Made by a program: the position numbers and the translations under genes. Of a DNA stretch of 64,000 bases, positions 50,051-61,700 are shown piece after piece. This stretch comes from Rhynochetos jubatus (taxonomy: Eukaryota; Chordata; Aves; Eurypygiformes; Rhynochetidae): NCBI GenBank assembly GCA_027574665.1, contig CM050654.1, positions 34,181,722 through 34,245,721 on the forward strand, read 5' to 3'. The notes below the pieces were generated by a model, which saw only the letters and a list, made by a program, of their open reading frames with translations, did no database searches and had not been told where the DNA came from. Position 1 is the stretch's first letter. The number at the start of each line of letters is the position of its first letter.

Positions 50051-53000
50051 AGTTGCTGAGTGTGAGTGTGTCTAATTGTCTTATCACAGTGTTCCTCTGG
50101 CTCTGAAAAATGAGAAAAGTAACAAGTTTTGTTAAAAGACAGAATTTACAGTAATTTGAATCTAGAAGCCTAAAACTTTCGCAGACTCCTATGGTGTTAC
50201 AGGGTCTCTATATTTATTCTTTCTGATGTGTGTTTAAATGCACTGTGAACATATTTTTTAAAAAAGTTCATGCTAGGACTGGTTTGGTTTTAGTTATACA
50301 AGCAGTGTAGGAATCATGCTCAGACTTTTTTTAATCTTAAAATAGATATGGAACTGAATACTCTGGAATTTGTGGATGCTTGAAATGAAGTGTGATATCA
50401 GAGATGATTTTGAAATCCTGAACCAAACACCCAGTGGCAATGGTGTTCCTGCATTTCCTTGTGATTTCTCTTAATGAACTATACTGCTAAGCCAGGGGAA
50501 CCACTGCCACATGATGCTGCATGTGCAAAAAAAGTTTACCTGTGTTAAAAAAGTGCTAAGGCATGGCTAATGTTTTAACAGGAAAAATGTTCCCTGGCTG
50601 TTAAACACAAGTTACCTTGGGCCTGGGTTTGAGTAACAAACCTCTGGAGCTGAGAGTGTGTATGAGGGAAACAGCTGTGCGATGGCATAGCTCCGATCCT
50701 CTTTGCTCAGCCTCCACTACTAGCTACTGTTTGGGACATGAAACTGATACAAAGGCATCTTTCTCATGGGCTGGGCACTGCTGGTAGAGCATGGTACCAT
50801 TAAAGCCCCTGAAAATCTTGTAGAATTCCCTTAAGACAGGTGTTACATATTTTAGTTCCCCTTAATGATGTTCAGCAAATTTTGTCCATTTAGTTTCAAT
50901 TTCCTACAGTCCTCTGTTTTGCTATCTTCCCCCCGCCCCCAATCCTCCATATTGTGCTGTTTTCTGTTCTTGTTTTGGTTTGTTTTTTTCTCTTCACATT
51001 CACCACCTTTACCTCATTTTGGCTGGTAAGATTCCTCAAACAGGAATGATCGCATAAAAGTATAGTGTGAACACTTACCTTTTATTCTTGGACAAATTGC
51101 TCACTGCAAGGTAGTGTACTACAGAATTGCTATACATAAAACAATGGCATTTTTATTGTGTTGTGATGAGAATAGTTCACCTTGCTGATGACCTCAGGAA
51201 AGAAGGCTGTTTCATGCATGCAATTTTAGCTCATTGAGATTTCAAAGATCCCTGTCGAACATAAATCACAAAAAGGCTTCTTTTAGCACATTGACTCTTT
51301 GTTCTTGTCTTCTATCATTCAGTTTAACATGCTGATGAAGGCCTGCAGAGAAGGTGGTGTTGCCAATATATACTGGGCTTGGAGAGAAGCAGACTTTGAA
51401 GGAATGTGAAATGAGTAAAGAGAAACTTGGCTGAAATTCAATAATACATAGAGGAAGTGGGAAAGTACTAAAATTTTCAAGTATGCCAAAATCAAATTCC
51501 AGGCTACCAAAACCAAATAAATAAAAATCTCAGAGCCAGATTGCAGAATCCACGTTTTTATTCGTGTACTCATATTGTTCACAGGGTAAGTGCCCTTCAC
51601 CTCTATGAGATTGCTCAATCATAAACATAAAAATTAAATCTATGCTCTCTACCTGGTTGTTTAGCAGGCTCACATCCTTCAGAAACAGGTGCACTGGGTG
51701 CCAGCAACATAAAGAGATAGTTACACTAGCTCTTGTGAAGCCCATGGAGGATTACTCACACAAGGAGTATTCCTCAGCACAGGTGAGAATGGCAGCTTCA
51801 GAACAGTTAGTGCAGTATCCTCAGGGTTAGGACAAACATGACAAAATCTATACAAAGCAGAAGCACATAACTTTTAAGATATTTCGATGCTCTAAGTCAC
51901 AATCACAGACAAGCCTATGAGGTTGTCTCAACTACATTGTGTGATTAGGTCCTTACATTGTAACTTTGGCCTGTATGTTTTTCTAGCTTTGTTTTAAAAA
52001 GTCCCAGCTGAGGGGAACAGCATCATTTCCAATTTAAAACACACATCTATGACTTAGCTCTTAACTTTGATGCTGCCTCTTCTGTCCAAGAGAGGAAGGA
52101 TCAAACTCGCACACAGTGCCAAAGAAATATGTATGAAAGTTTCCTTCATGTAAATGGACAAGTAGACGAGTAGTCTTGTTGAGGTGTCAGAATACAATGG
52201 ATAAGAATGGGTATATATAATGGAATATAAATTTCCTTTCATTTTTTTACATTGGACCCTCTTTAGAGTCTTCCGTCCTCTTTTTTCAGGGGCTGCTGGA
52301 AACACAAAACTTCCAGGCTGTGGTCCCTCCCCACCACTGGAACAAAACTTCTAATATCTTCAGAAATCAGTTCTGTTCTCACAATGTCTAAATTATCAAT
52401 GAAGGGGAAAGAGAATGGAAGAAAGATACGTTGTTTATTTATAGTATTTTTATATTGCTGAGACCCTACATATGGAGTCTTTGTTCTGCTACATCTTAAG
52501 TATTTGTGCTTGAAGAGACTGATGTATGCAAATGCCATTGGAAAAAATGGAGCCGCAAAGCACTGAAGGCAACCAGGAGGTTTCTAAGAACAAGTAAAAG
52601 GAGATAAAAGCAAGCAAATGACAAACTGAAATTAGAATCTCAAAGGTAAGAACTTTTCAAATCCATATATGCTCAATAAACAAGAGATGGAGAAAACACG
52701 GACTTGTTTTAAAATTTACAAAATATTTATATAAAATGTTAAATGATCAATACAATTTATTAGTTACTTTTTTTCTGATGAAGTCACGAATCAACCTTTG
52801 AAAGGCAGCAGGGAAAGAACAGGGGGTGATAGTACTGGAGAGAAGTGTGGACAAAAGGGAAGCTTATGGAGTGGCTAGGCAGAATTAGCTAAGAAGCGGG
52901 CCAAAGAGCATGCACACACATTAGATTTAGGAAATGAGCATAGAAATCCATGAACCTTTTAACTGACATTTAGAAAAGTTCACCATTTCAGGAGTGATTC

Positions 53001-53940
53001 CTGAGAATTGCAAAGCAGAAAATAAATCTATATCTAGAGAATAGACACCAGTTTCTGCTTTAGACTTATTGCTTTCAAGCAATAAAAGATTTTAGATTGG
53101 AAAACTAATCTGGCTGTGACCCTTCATACAATTATTTAGACTGAATGATTGCAGAATTAAGTCCTTGCTCACAATGTTTCCCTATTCCACAGGTTCTGAC
53201 TTAAATACTCCAGAATCAGTTCATCCACTTAGTCCCACCAAAGCCAGAGGGAGTAGAGTGTAGACCTGTGGCCCATTTTCCATTTTTCTTATGGAAAATT
53301 GCTCAATAAACTTAAAGTGACTGAGAAGCCTTAGTTGGAAAACAAGGAGCAAATAGGTGCTTTCACTGTGTGCTGTTTTCCTGCATGGTAAATGTAGCAC
53401 AGTAATTTATGTGCCTCCCGTAAGCTGCAGCAGAGTCTGAGAGACAAGACCCCATTGTGCCCCCAGATAAAGCCTCATCACAGGTAGTACATGACTCCAG
53501 AACACATACTGCCAGCTTTGCAGGGGAAACACTAGAGTGGTGACACAGTGTGTGTTAGGCAGGCTGGTTATGTCCTACGGCCAGAGATGCGTGAGACACT
53601 TCCCAGGTTCAAGCCACTGTGTATCACAGCTTTTCACATGGTTTTATGCTCAGCTGTAAGCTTCGGTGGAAACAGCAGCAGCCTGGCAACAACTGCTTTG
53701 CCAAGTGGTTCACTTCACAGCACGAAGGAAAGGAAATGGTTAAGTCCTGGAAATGAAAGATGGTTTGGTCAAGCAAAGGGAAAAGAAAACTGGCACCTAG
53801 TCTGACAAAGTTAATAAGGGAACTGACCTATGTTACTGCTGTCAGGTCATGCTCTGGAGGTATTCAGGGAAAATGCACAAGCTAAACCTCAGTATATTTT
53901 ATGAGGGCTCCTAAAATTGGTAGAGTTTTCAAAGGCATGG

Positions 53941-53959
53941 ATTTCTGGACGCCAGAAAT
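53941..53959. repeat. Short hairpin (8-bp arms)
   Basis: ATTTCTGG and CCAGAAAT flank the 3-nt loop ACG. Short enough to be chance. Confidence 0.5.
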
Positions 53960-55049
53960 TATGACACTGCTGCCACTGGTTTCCAACCTTGGCTGTTGGG
54001 ACATTCAGAAATTGAGTATTCATTTTGTTTCCACTTGTCCCAGAATTAGAAATGTGTTCCTAGATAGCTAATCCAGCACAGAGCCTTCAGGTACCGCAGT
54101 TTCTTTATAAATATTAATAATTTGCCACCAAGTATGCCAGTTGTGAAGCTAAATAAGCTAATGTGCTGTACTCACCCATTAATCTTACTGGAGGCTCAGG
54201 GGAAAGCAGAAACAAAATACTTCAGTGAGAGATTAGTCTGGGTTATTCTCAATGGAAGATTAATCCAGAAATAGTCTCTACATTTTCTACTCATTTACCC
54301 AGCACAAGAATTTATTAAATAGTTCCTAAAACTGCAAGACTCAGGGAGATTTCCTGTGACAGTTGTGCCATACTTTATTCCTTTCCTTTTCTGTTTTACT
54401 CTATTTTTTTTGCTTTTCATGATAGCTTCACTGAAAAAAAAGTTCAGTGTAAAAGACTTGGAAGGTTCATATTTTTCAGTAGACTTAAGAAAATAAAGAT
54501 GAAAGGGACTTAATATTTTTGTTTTATTACTTTCACTTTGAGAAAAGCTCTTTTTTGGCTGAATCATTACTTTGCCTTGCTTAGAAAAATGTTAGGAAAG
54601 GATTTTTTTCCAGAAGTGTATAAATTTTATTGCTTTTTAATAGGGCTACAAAATCCAAGACAATGTGACAGGTTTTTTTCTCCAAGTGGAAATGGGTTTT
54701 AGACCTGTTGAAAATTTGACTCAATATCCCATGAAAAAGCTTAAGAAAATTTACTGTGAATTGATTCCCATAGATGTACCTGGATGTTTTGAGACGTTGT
54801 TTGTCATAAGGAGTTTCTAGGATGCTGTCACCTTGGTGGCATAGACCAGGGAATACCAGGTACTGTATCATCGTAAAATTTTTTGTCGTGGAGCTGTATG
54901 CTTTTAATACTGATTGGAAAAATGATTTTTTTTTTCTTTTTTCTCTGCTGAGAGGAGTTATTGGTTGTTTGGCAGTCTGGAAACATTCCTAGAAAATCCT
55001 TCTATTCTTTGGACCCCTTGTTTTTATTGAGGTTGTGGTTATAGAATAA

Positions 55050-55110
55050 AGGGAAGGCAGGATGCTCTGCTGATGAAGCCCTGGGTCTGGGAGGTCCACA
55101 CTCAGATCCC
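55050..55110. other. Weak SINE-like or tRNA-like segment
   Basis: The words GCTCTGCTGATGAAGCCCTG and GGTCTGGGAGGTCCACACTC followed by AGATCCCTGC recall the 5' half of MIR-type or tRNA-derived SINEs. Length is about 60 bp and divergence large, so this is weak. Confidence 0.15.
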
Positions 55111-56954
55111 TGCACATGTGTATTTATTCACCTGATGCCAGTCTCATAGGCACAGGCATACAAAGAGGGATCTGAAGGATGTGTTATGTCTCTTGCACCC
55201 TGGGAATCTCTTAATCCATGCTCTTGGGGCTAACAGTACTCCCTTTACCCTATGTCAGTGTTACAAAAGTGAGTGTTACCGAGAATTCAGGAAAGGGATT
55301 ATCTGTATATGTGAGCAGATAGAGAGAAAGGTGGTTACATTTAGCTTAAAAATGAACACCAACGTCCTGAGGTTTAAGGATAAAGAGATAAACAACCCTG
55401 TGCAGTCATGGAGGAGTATGCAGTGAATCACACAAATCTACATTTTTCCTAAAGCCTGGTCCCATTGATATCAATGAAAAATATTTCTCTAGCTTTAAAG
55501 GGTGCAGGATTTAACTTTCAGAATAGGAAATAACAACTATTGGTGATTTTTCTTTTTTTCTTAAGGTTTTCTTTCAGTTTTTTTGACATTGTGCAAAGTA
55601 AGCAGCTGTGTAAATCTCTTTCTCCATAGAAATAATTTTTTATTACAAAAACACTACGGACAGAGTTTTATTTGAATAGCCAGCTGCACTTCATCACTCT
55701 TGATAGTCTTGGATAATTTGCTGTTCTATTTATTGTGCTCAGCCTACTGCCTACATGGCTTTAAGATCGTGCTGTGATTTAGATAACATATAAAATACCA
55801 GTGTGATAATAATTCCATACCAATTCAAGAAACAACTTAATTTATAGGATCAAACTCAAAATCATCTTGAGGAAAAAAGAAAAAAAATACTAAAACTGAG
55901 CTGAAAGAGCTGACAGTTTTCAGAAATATTTATTTCTTATTCACCTTGGGAAAAGGACAGAGGGATTACATCTGCCTCAAGTGAAGAACAAGTGAGCTGG
56001 GCTACTTCTTTTTCTCCATTTTTCAGAGTTACTATGGCTTTACCCATGTCTCTAAACCAGAACCGGTTACTACCCTGCCCCAAAACTGAAGATTCAGATT
56101 AAGAATCTGTCTGTCTCTAAATCTCCTCTTGTACAGCGAGTGGATTCCCCACAGTACCTGGGGAGAGGTCTACAGCCTCTCATCACCCTGTGGAACAATA
56201 AGCAAGAAACCTCTTACAGCTCCTTTCATCTCCCACATACAACTGTGTCAGGAAGCCATTTGTTTTCTGCATACCGTACTACCCTGCAGACAGTCTTAAA
56301 AAGGTCTCTTACATGGTAGTTATCAGAAAGATGTTATGCTTTAGATGAACAGGTCACATTACATGTAATTAATAGCAAATACCTAAAAAAGAGAGTTGTT
56401 ATGCATTATAGGTTAAAACAGGCATGCATAAACTAGTAATTTGGAAAAAGCAAACACGTTCCAGTCATTTTGGGATGGTTAACTACAGAGAAGTGTTTAT
56501 TGAGTAATAACTTCTTGATGATTTCCATTACAAATTTATTTCAGGTTATAATTAATGGGGATATTTTTCCATTAAACATCTCCCTAAATCTTTCAGCCAT
56601 TGGAGACATGGTGTAACACTATGAACTTGCCAACAAAATGACTCAACTGAAAGCTTACAAAAAGATTTAGAGATGGATATTTAAAAGGAGTTTAAACATG
56701 TAAAATATGTTTGATATAAATGCTAGAATATCTGTGTGATGGTTTTTAAGTAAATATGCACATGTAGATCCTTTTACCCATGATCTGTTTTCTCACTGTT
56801 TTCTTTTTCTTTACTGTCTCAGAAGGTTATTTAGATGCTCCATAGTAGTAGCTGTGTGAGCACATAATAAAATGTAGGTGGTTTCCTATGAAACTCGTGT
56901 TTTATATAGGTGTAAACAAATGTACAGAGTATAACAGAATCAAGCATCGCTAAT

Positions 56955-56984
56955 GCATCTCTAACAAAAAAATGTTAGAGATGC
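56955..56984. repeat. Perfect 12-bp-arm hairpin with A6 loop
   Basis: GCATCTCTAACA (56955-56966) and TGTTAGAGATGC (56973-56984) are exact reverse complements around AAAAAA. The right arm is also the left end of the putative transposon described at 56973-57254, so one sequence takes part in two inverted repeats. Confidence 0.9.
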
Positions 56985-57254
56985 TTGAGGAAGGTTTCAG
57001 GATGGTCACTGTCTGCACTGATCTCCAGGAAGAGCGGCTCATCTTCAACTCTATTTCTTTATTGTTTTGCTCTCCTTTCCTTTGTACTTCTTCCTTGTAT
57101 CAGGACACAGTTATCTCAAATCAGATTATACTTGAGACAAATAACATGTGAAAGCTTTACCCAAATATATAAATAGCCCATAATCATCAACCTATCTATT
57201 CTTTAATTGTAACAAGCAAAAAGAAAAAAAACCCTCTCTCAAGCATTTCTAACA
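56973..57254. mobile_element. Putative MITE-like element with ~22-bp terminal inverted repeats
   Basis: The left end TGTTAGAGATGCTTGAGG (from 56973) matches the reverse complement of the right end (57232-57254), which reads TGTTAGAAATGCTTGAGAG on the opposite strand: about 16 of the first 17 bases pair, and the similarity goes on with a small shift to about 22 bp. The 282-bp body has no long open frame and no known repeat similarity. Flanks are A-rich on both sides (A7 left, ACAACAAC right), so a target duplication cannot be read clearly. Size and ends would suit a non-autonomous DNA transposon, but a chance pairing or nearby-copy scatter is possible. Confidence 0.35.
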
Positions 57255-58676
57255 ACAACAACAAAAAGTATTTTCTGTATGTTAAGGGTCTCAGAGCATA
57301 ATCCATGTTAAAATTCATCTGCATTTCATAATAAGTAGGTTTTTGTCTCGTTCAACATTTAGCTATGAATAAGGTGTGACACCTCACAGATTAAGCTGAT
57401 AGATTAACAAAAGCACAGCTCTAAGCATCAATTACCAGGGAATGAGCATCATGTCAGTGTTTTGCCTTTTAAATAAATAGGTTAACTGCAACACTGATTG
57501 GTGATGACAGATGCCAATATGATTATTCACTGAGTTCCCCAAACAAGTGAAAAACATATTAAAAATGCTACTGTGTTCTTTAACTGGTACAGTGTCATTA
57601 AAATAATACTCCAGATGTGTGCTGTAGTATAAGCATTAATAGTCAGCCTATAACCGTTGTCAAGGTATTTGCTTCCTGGGAATGAGCCGTAACCAAACAT
57701 TTGAGTATTGAACTCATTGTTCCCATTTGTACCATTTTATTGTGAAATTTTATTGCAGAACTTCTTAGAAGTGAACAGAATAGAAATTTGAATAACTGGG
57801 GATGGAACTTGGAAACCATAATGTGCTATTAATGTATTTTTCTGATATTTTATCAAGGTGCATAAGCTATATGGGCTGTAAAACCAGATGACACAATCCT
57901 TCTTCTGGAAAGTACAGTTTGAAATAGGGAATGCCCATGACCAGTATTTTGTAACCTTCAGACCTATCTTGTATAATAGTATTTTCCAGATCCCAGAGAA
58001 TGAAAATTAATTTCTAGTTAGATGTAACTCTTTTGCCTGATACTGATAACAAGATTTGGGACCCCAAGTGATTGTTTCAGTATGTCAGGTTCAGCTAGTT
58101 TAATCGCCTTATGATCAAACCTTACCCTCCAGAGCAGGTAGTTAAGACTGAGTTTATCATGGATAGGATGATTTTTCGGTTTTTTTCCTAAAGGGCAAAG
58201 CTTCATATCACAGTTTAAGTAGTAAAGAATAGAGCCTGTACTAAAGGGAACTAGAAGTGACTTTTAGACACATGTTCACACACACATATAAGTACCTACA
58301 GACATCTCAGAGTTTATACCTTCTAGAATAGCTCTGTAAGAGGAGGCAGGTGTTTACAGTTCTGGAATCAAGAGTCTTCAACTGCCATAGCAATCCACGA
58401 GTGGCTCTTGCACCAACAACAGCTCCCATGCATGTCCTCTTCAATTTCGTCTTTGCAAAGACAGCAGAATTAACTTCTACATCCAAGAAGTAAAGGTGCT
58501 GGAGAGGGAATGCTGAAAGATAACTTCCTGGAGGCAGAGTTGTAGCTCAATTGTGTGCCTTCAGTGACAGGAATATTTCCTTCAGTTCCCTCTGAAATGA
58601 TACCTTTGTGGACCTTTGGTAAGCATATACTGCCAGCTGCGATGGAGGAGCTGTGTGGCTTGGGTGAGTGCTGTAG
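57255..58676. other. Unique non-coding sequence, partly enhancer-like
   Basis: No gene is supported. After a short AAC run (57251-57263) the section 57410-57770 is rich in words such as CATCAATTACC, GATTGGTGATGACAGATG (a TGACAG TALE-homeodomain-like word) and ATTAATAG, with few homopolymers, which resembles a conserved element. Nothing else is seen. Confidence 0.45.
57410..57770. promoter_or_regulatory. Candidate conserved non-coding element
   Basis: The block has dense homeodomain-like ATTA/TAAT words plus a GATGACAGATG string that resembles a MEIS/PBX-type site, and no repeat similarity. The texture fits a developmental enhancer. Alignment to chicken and mammals is needed, since conservation itself is not visible here. 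Confidence 0.25.
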
Positions 58677-58696
58677 GCTGTACCAATTGGTACAGC
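58677..58696. repeat. 20-bp perfect palindrome
   Basis: GCTGTACCAATTGGTACAGC equals its own reverse complement with no spacer. It lies 19 bp before a T26 tract. A palindrome of this length without spacer is uncommon by chance in 64 kb. It might be a dimer binding site or a target-site relic; neither is shown. Confidence 0.9.
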
Positions 58697-58715
58697 AGCA
58701 AGGCCTTAATTGACC

Positions 58716-58741
58716 TTTTTTTTTTTTTTTTTTTTTTTTTT
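58716..58741. repeat. T26 homopolymer
   Basis: The longest homopolymer in the window. Read on the minus strand it would be a poly-A tail of a retrocopy covering 58742 to about 59048. AAGGCCTTAAT at 58700 and AAGGCTTTAAT at 59049 agree at 10 of 11 positions and could be a target duplication, though five extra bases separate the left one from the T-run. No parent gene was recognised. Confidence 0.9.
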
Positions 58742-61700
58742 AAGCACAAGAGAGAGATGGTCCATGCAAAACTGGTGTGTTCAAGGGTTGAAAATAAGAC
58801 CTTGAGTGCCCTCTGATTTTTATCTGTACCCACACAGCCCTGCCCTGTGAAGCATTTCTCTACAGAGCAATTTTTATCTGTGACATTGGAAATTTCTTGC
58901 ATAGAAAGCATCATTTGGCAAAGAAACTGGGATTTTCTGGGGTGTGTATTACTTCTGCTGGTGAAACAGCAACCTCTTTGCCTGGTCTGTCTTGGCAAAG
59001 TGCTTAACAATGTGTGTATTGCAATGTGTATTTCATTTCAGATGTCAGAAGGCTTTAATCTTTAAGTGGTGCTAACAGAAAAAACCCCCAAATATAACAG
59101 AATTGCCCCAAGTCCTCTCAAGAGCCCATCACTACCTCCTAAGGTAAATTAAACAATTTATTGAAGAAAGAAATCAACTTTACATTTTAAAAGATGAACT
59201 GATGAAAATTACTTAAATTATTAGTTACAGGGAGATCTGGTCCTTTATCTATACGTATCAGGGATTTACCAAAATGATCAAGGATTCTGATTAGTCAGAT
59301 TTATTTGGAGAGCTCATACCTCTGCTAGATCTCTCTACCTGATCACGCTTCATCTCTGGCTCCCACATCTTCGTCCTGGTCTCTGTAAACTGCATTATCC
59401 TCCAGAGCAGAGTGACCTTGGCAGTTGTCATTGCATTATATTGCTGTTCCTGTAAAACAATTAAGCTCAAACAGCAAAATTAAGAGCTTGTGCCAGCTAG
59501 AGATAACAACTGGAGGTGAGCACCTATCAAACAGTAGGGACCTTAATTGATAAATGTCACCTTTTTATTTTTTTTTTTTGATCCCAGAGTACTTGTGATT
59601 TTTTTCCTGATATACTTGACATTTGGTTTATTTGTTGAATCATACCATAGAGTGACCATGAAGAATCAGATTCTAATCCACGCTGTTTAGTTATGATATG
59701 TAATTTGCTAGCTATATTATCCATTCTCCAAAATGATAAATGCAGAGCTAATAAATATGTATTTCTGATGAATATTTCCACATGTCACATGAACACATTT
59801 TTCTGCATACTGCTAGGACAGTTAAACTCCAGTGCTCAAGGATTATTCAGATTAAACAAAAAGCAAGATTCTGGTTTCAGTAAATGTTTTTAAAAATATT
59901 GAAATAATTGCTTTGAAATTTTCACCCTGTTCTCTACCTGGTAAATGTTTGAGGCATCCAGTGATAGAACATACCACCTCCACATTTCCAGTGACACAAT
60001 TTTGCCTTTTTTACCAATTCTGCATGTTAGGACCAATTTCCAAAAAGATCATTTGCTCACTTTGGGAAAGGAGGATATTGGGATGCTTACAAACCCTTAG
60101 AGACAAATGTAAGATCTCAACTGAAGGTTTTTGTTAACCTACACAGAAGTGCTATCATATGCATCACTTAACTAATTGCGTTTCACATGGCAAAATCCTT
60201 GCACAATAAAATCAAAGCGGTTTTGAGATGTCTGATATAGAAATCAGGATTTCACAAGACCAAAAAATAATTGCAGATTCGTTATTTTCTTCTCATTGTT
60301 ATGCATCGCTATACTTTTGTGCAGAATCCTGATAAGGACAAGCTACGATTTATATATTGAAGGCAGATTTTGAGATGCACAAGGCATTTAGTAAACAAAG
60401 CTCCATGTATACAACATTATGAGGCTGTCATGCCACCTTTCATATTCTAGATTTAGCATATTAAAATCAGCATTAAAAATGCAATAAATACCTTTCTCTA
60501 ACCAAGCACATATGAATTCTGAATACAAAACAAGGAGGAAAGTATATTGGAAGTACATCAAGAATTAGTAAGTAAATCAAAGAATTCTTAATTAAATTTT
60601 GAATATAAAATAGAGAATATGGGCATTTTATAATCTGAACAGAGTTCCAAAAAGAACTGTGTGTCCCTATACACATACATCTTCTTTATTATCATGCAAA
60701 TGAGTGAGCTTCTCAAATCAAAGCCCCCTGTGTGCACTTATTCCGTTTCTCTGCTGGAGACATCATTCATGTGTGGTTTATGTGGGTTTTTTTTTCCACA
60801 AGATCTACATTTTTTTCCTTATTTTTTTTGTAAATTAAACTAAGTGAAAGCTCCCTCACATTTTCAAATAGAAGGTGCCAATTTAGTTGGTGGCATTTCA
60901 TTTTGCATAATGTCAACAGAGTATTTCCCTGTCTCATAATTTTACCTACTGCAGGGTAGAAAAAAGTGAAGAAAACGTTGAGGCTTGATATAACTCTCCA
61001 TTTTTGTCCCTTAGCTGACAAGGTCAGTCAGAATCCTCAGGCTCCCTCTGTCATCAGTCTGCTCAAGAGAGGAAAGAGCACTCCTCAAGAATCAGCGGCA
61101 CAATCCTCATCACCCCATAGCCAGGCCCCCTTCTCACCTCCTGGCTTCTTGTCCCTTAGGTTGGCACAAGGAGCATAAAAGTAAAATCCTTTCCTCCTTT
61201 TCTCCCTTTGTCTGTCATGCAAGGCACACCAGGTTTCCCTGGCACATTTGCCCGTACAGGAGAACTGGAGCGGGCTCCTGAGGGCCTGGTCTGAGGCCAT
61301 AAATGCCACCAGTCCCACAGCATAGCCGCAGCCTCTCTGACGAGTTCGTCAGAGAGACATCCTATGTTTGTTGACTCTAAAGAGAGCACAGGGCTATTAT
61401 CTGGGCACACCAAGTAGTTCAAACAAAGCAATTTCAAAATGGGCATTTGCGAATGAACTATGAGTTTGTTTTCCTTTGGCTGATGGTATGCCAAAGGCAT
61501 GGAAGTCACTAGTTGTCTAAACCGATTACTTGTGTTAGCTTATATACCTATTGCTTCTATGGATTGCAAGACAACTCCAGTCAGAAGACTTAATAAATTA
61601 TTAACTTCAAAATTTTGGTCATAAGTAATTTAGGGCAGATATTCTAAAGGAAATAAAATCCTTCCATACGCTCTATTTGAAGATACAACTAGTTTTTCTC

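Larger units (their letters stand above)
48400..56940. other. Unique non-coding sequence
   Basis: No gene is supported. Listed separately: a three-unit tandem repeat at 48621-48668, a 10-bp hairpin at 49177-49200, a word-rich block at 49830-50050, a small hairpin at 53941-53959 and a weak SINE-like segment near 55060. Open frames are under 110 codons and unrecognised. Confidence 0.6.

Noticed and set aside
58582-59010. 142-codon minus-strand frame with a lysine run
   Set aside because: The lysine run is simply the T26 tract read on the minus strand. The frame crosses the homopolymer and is not a gene.
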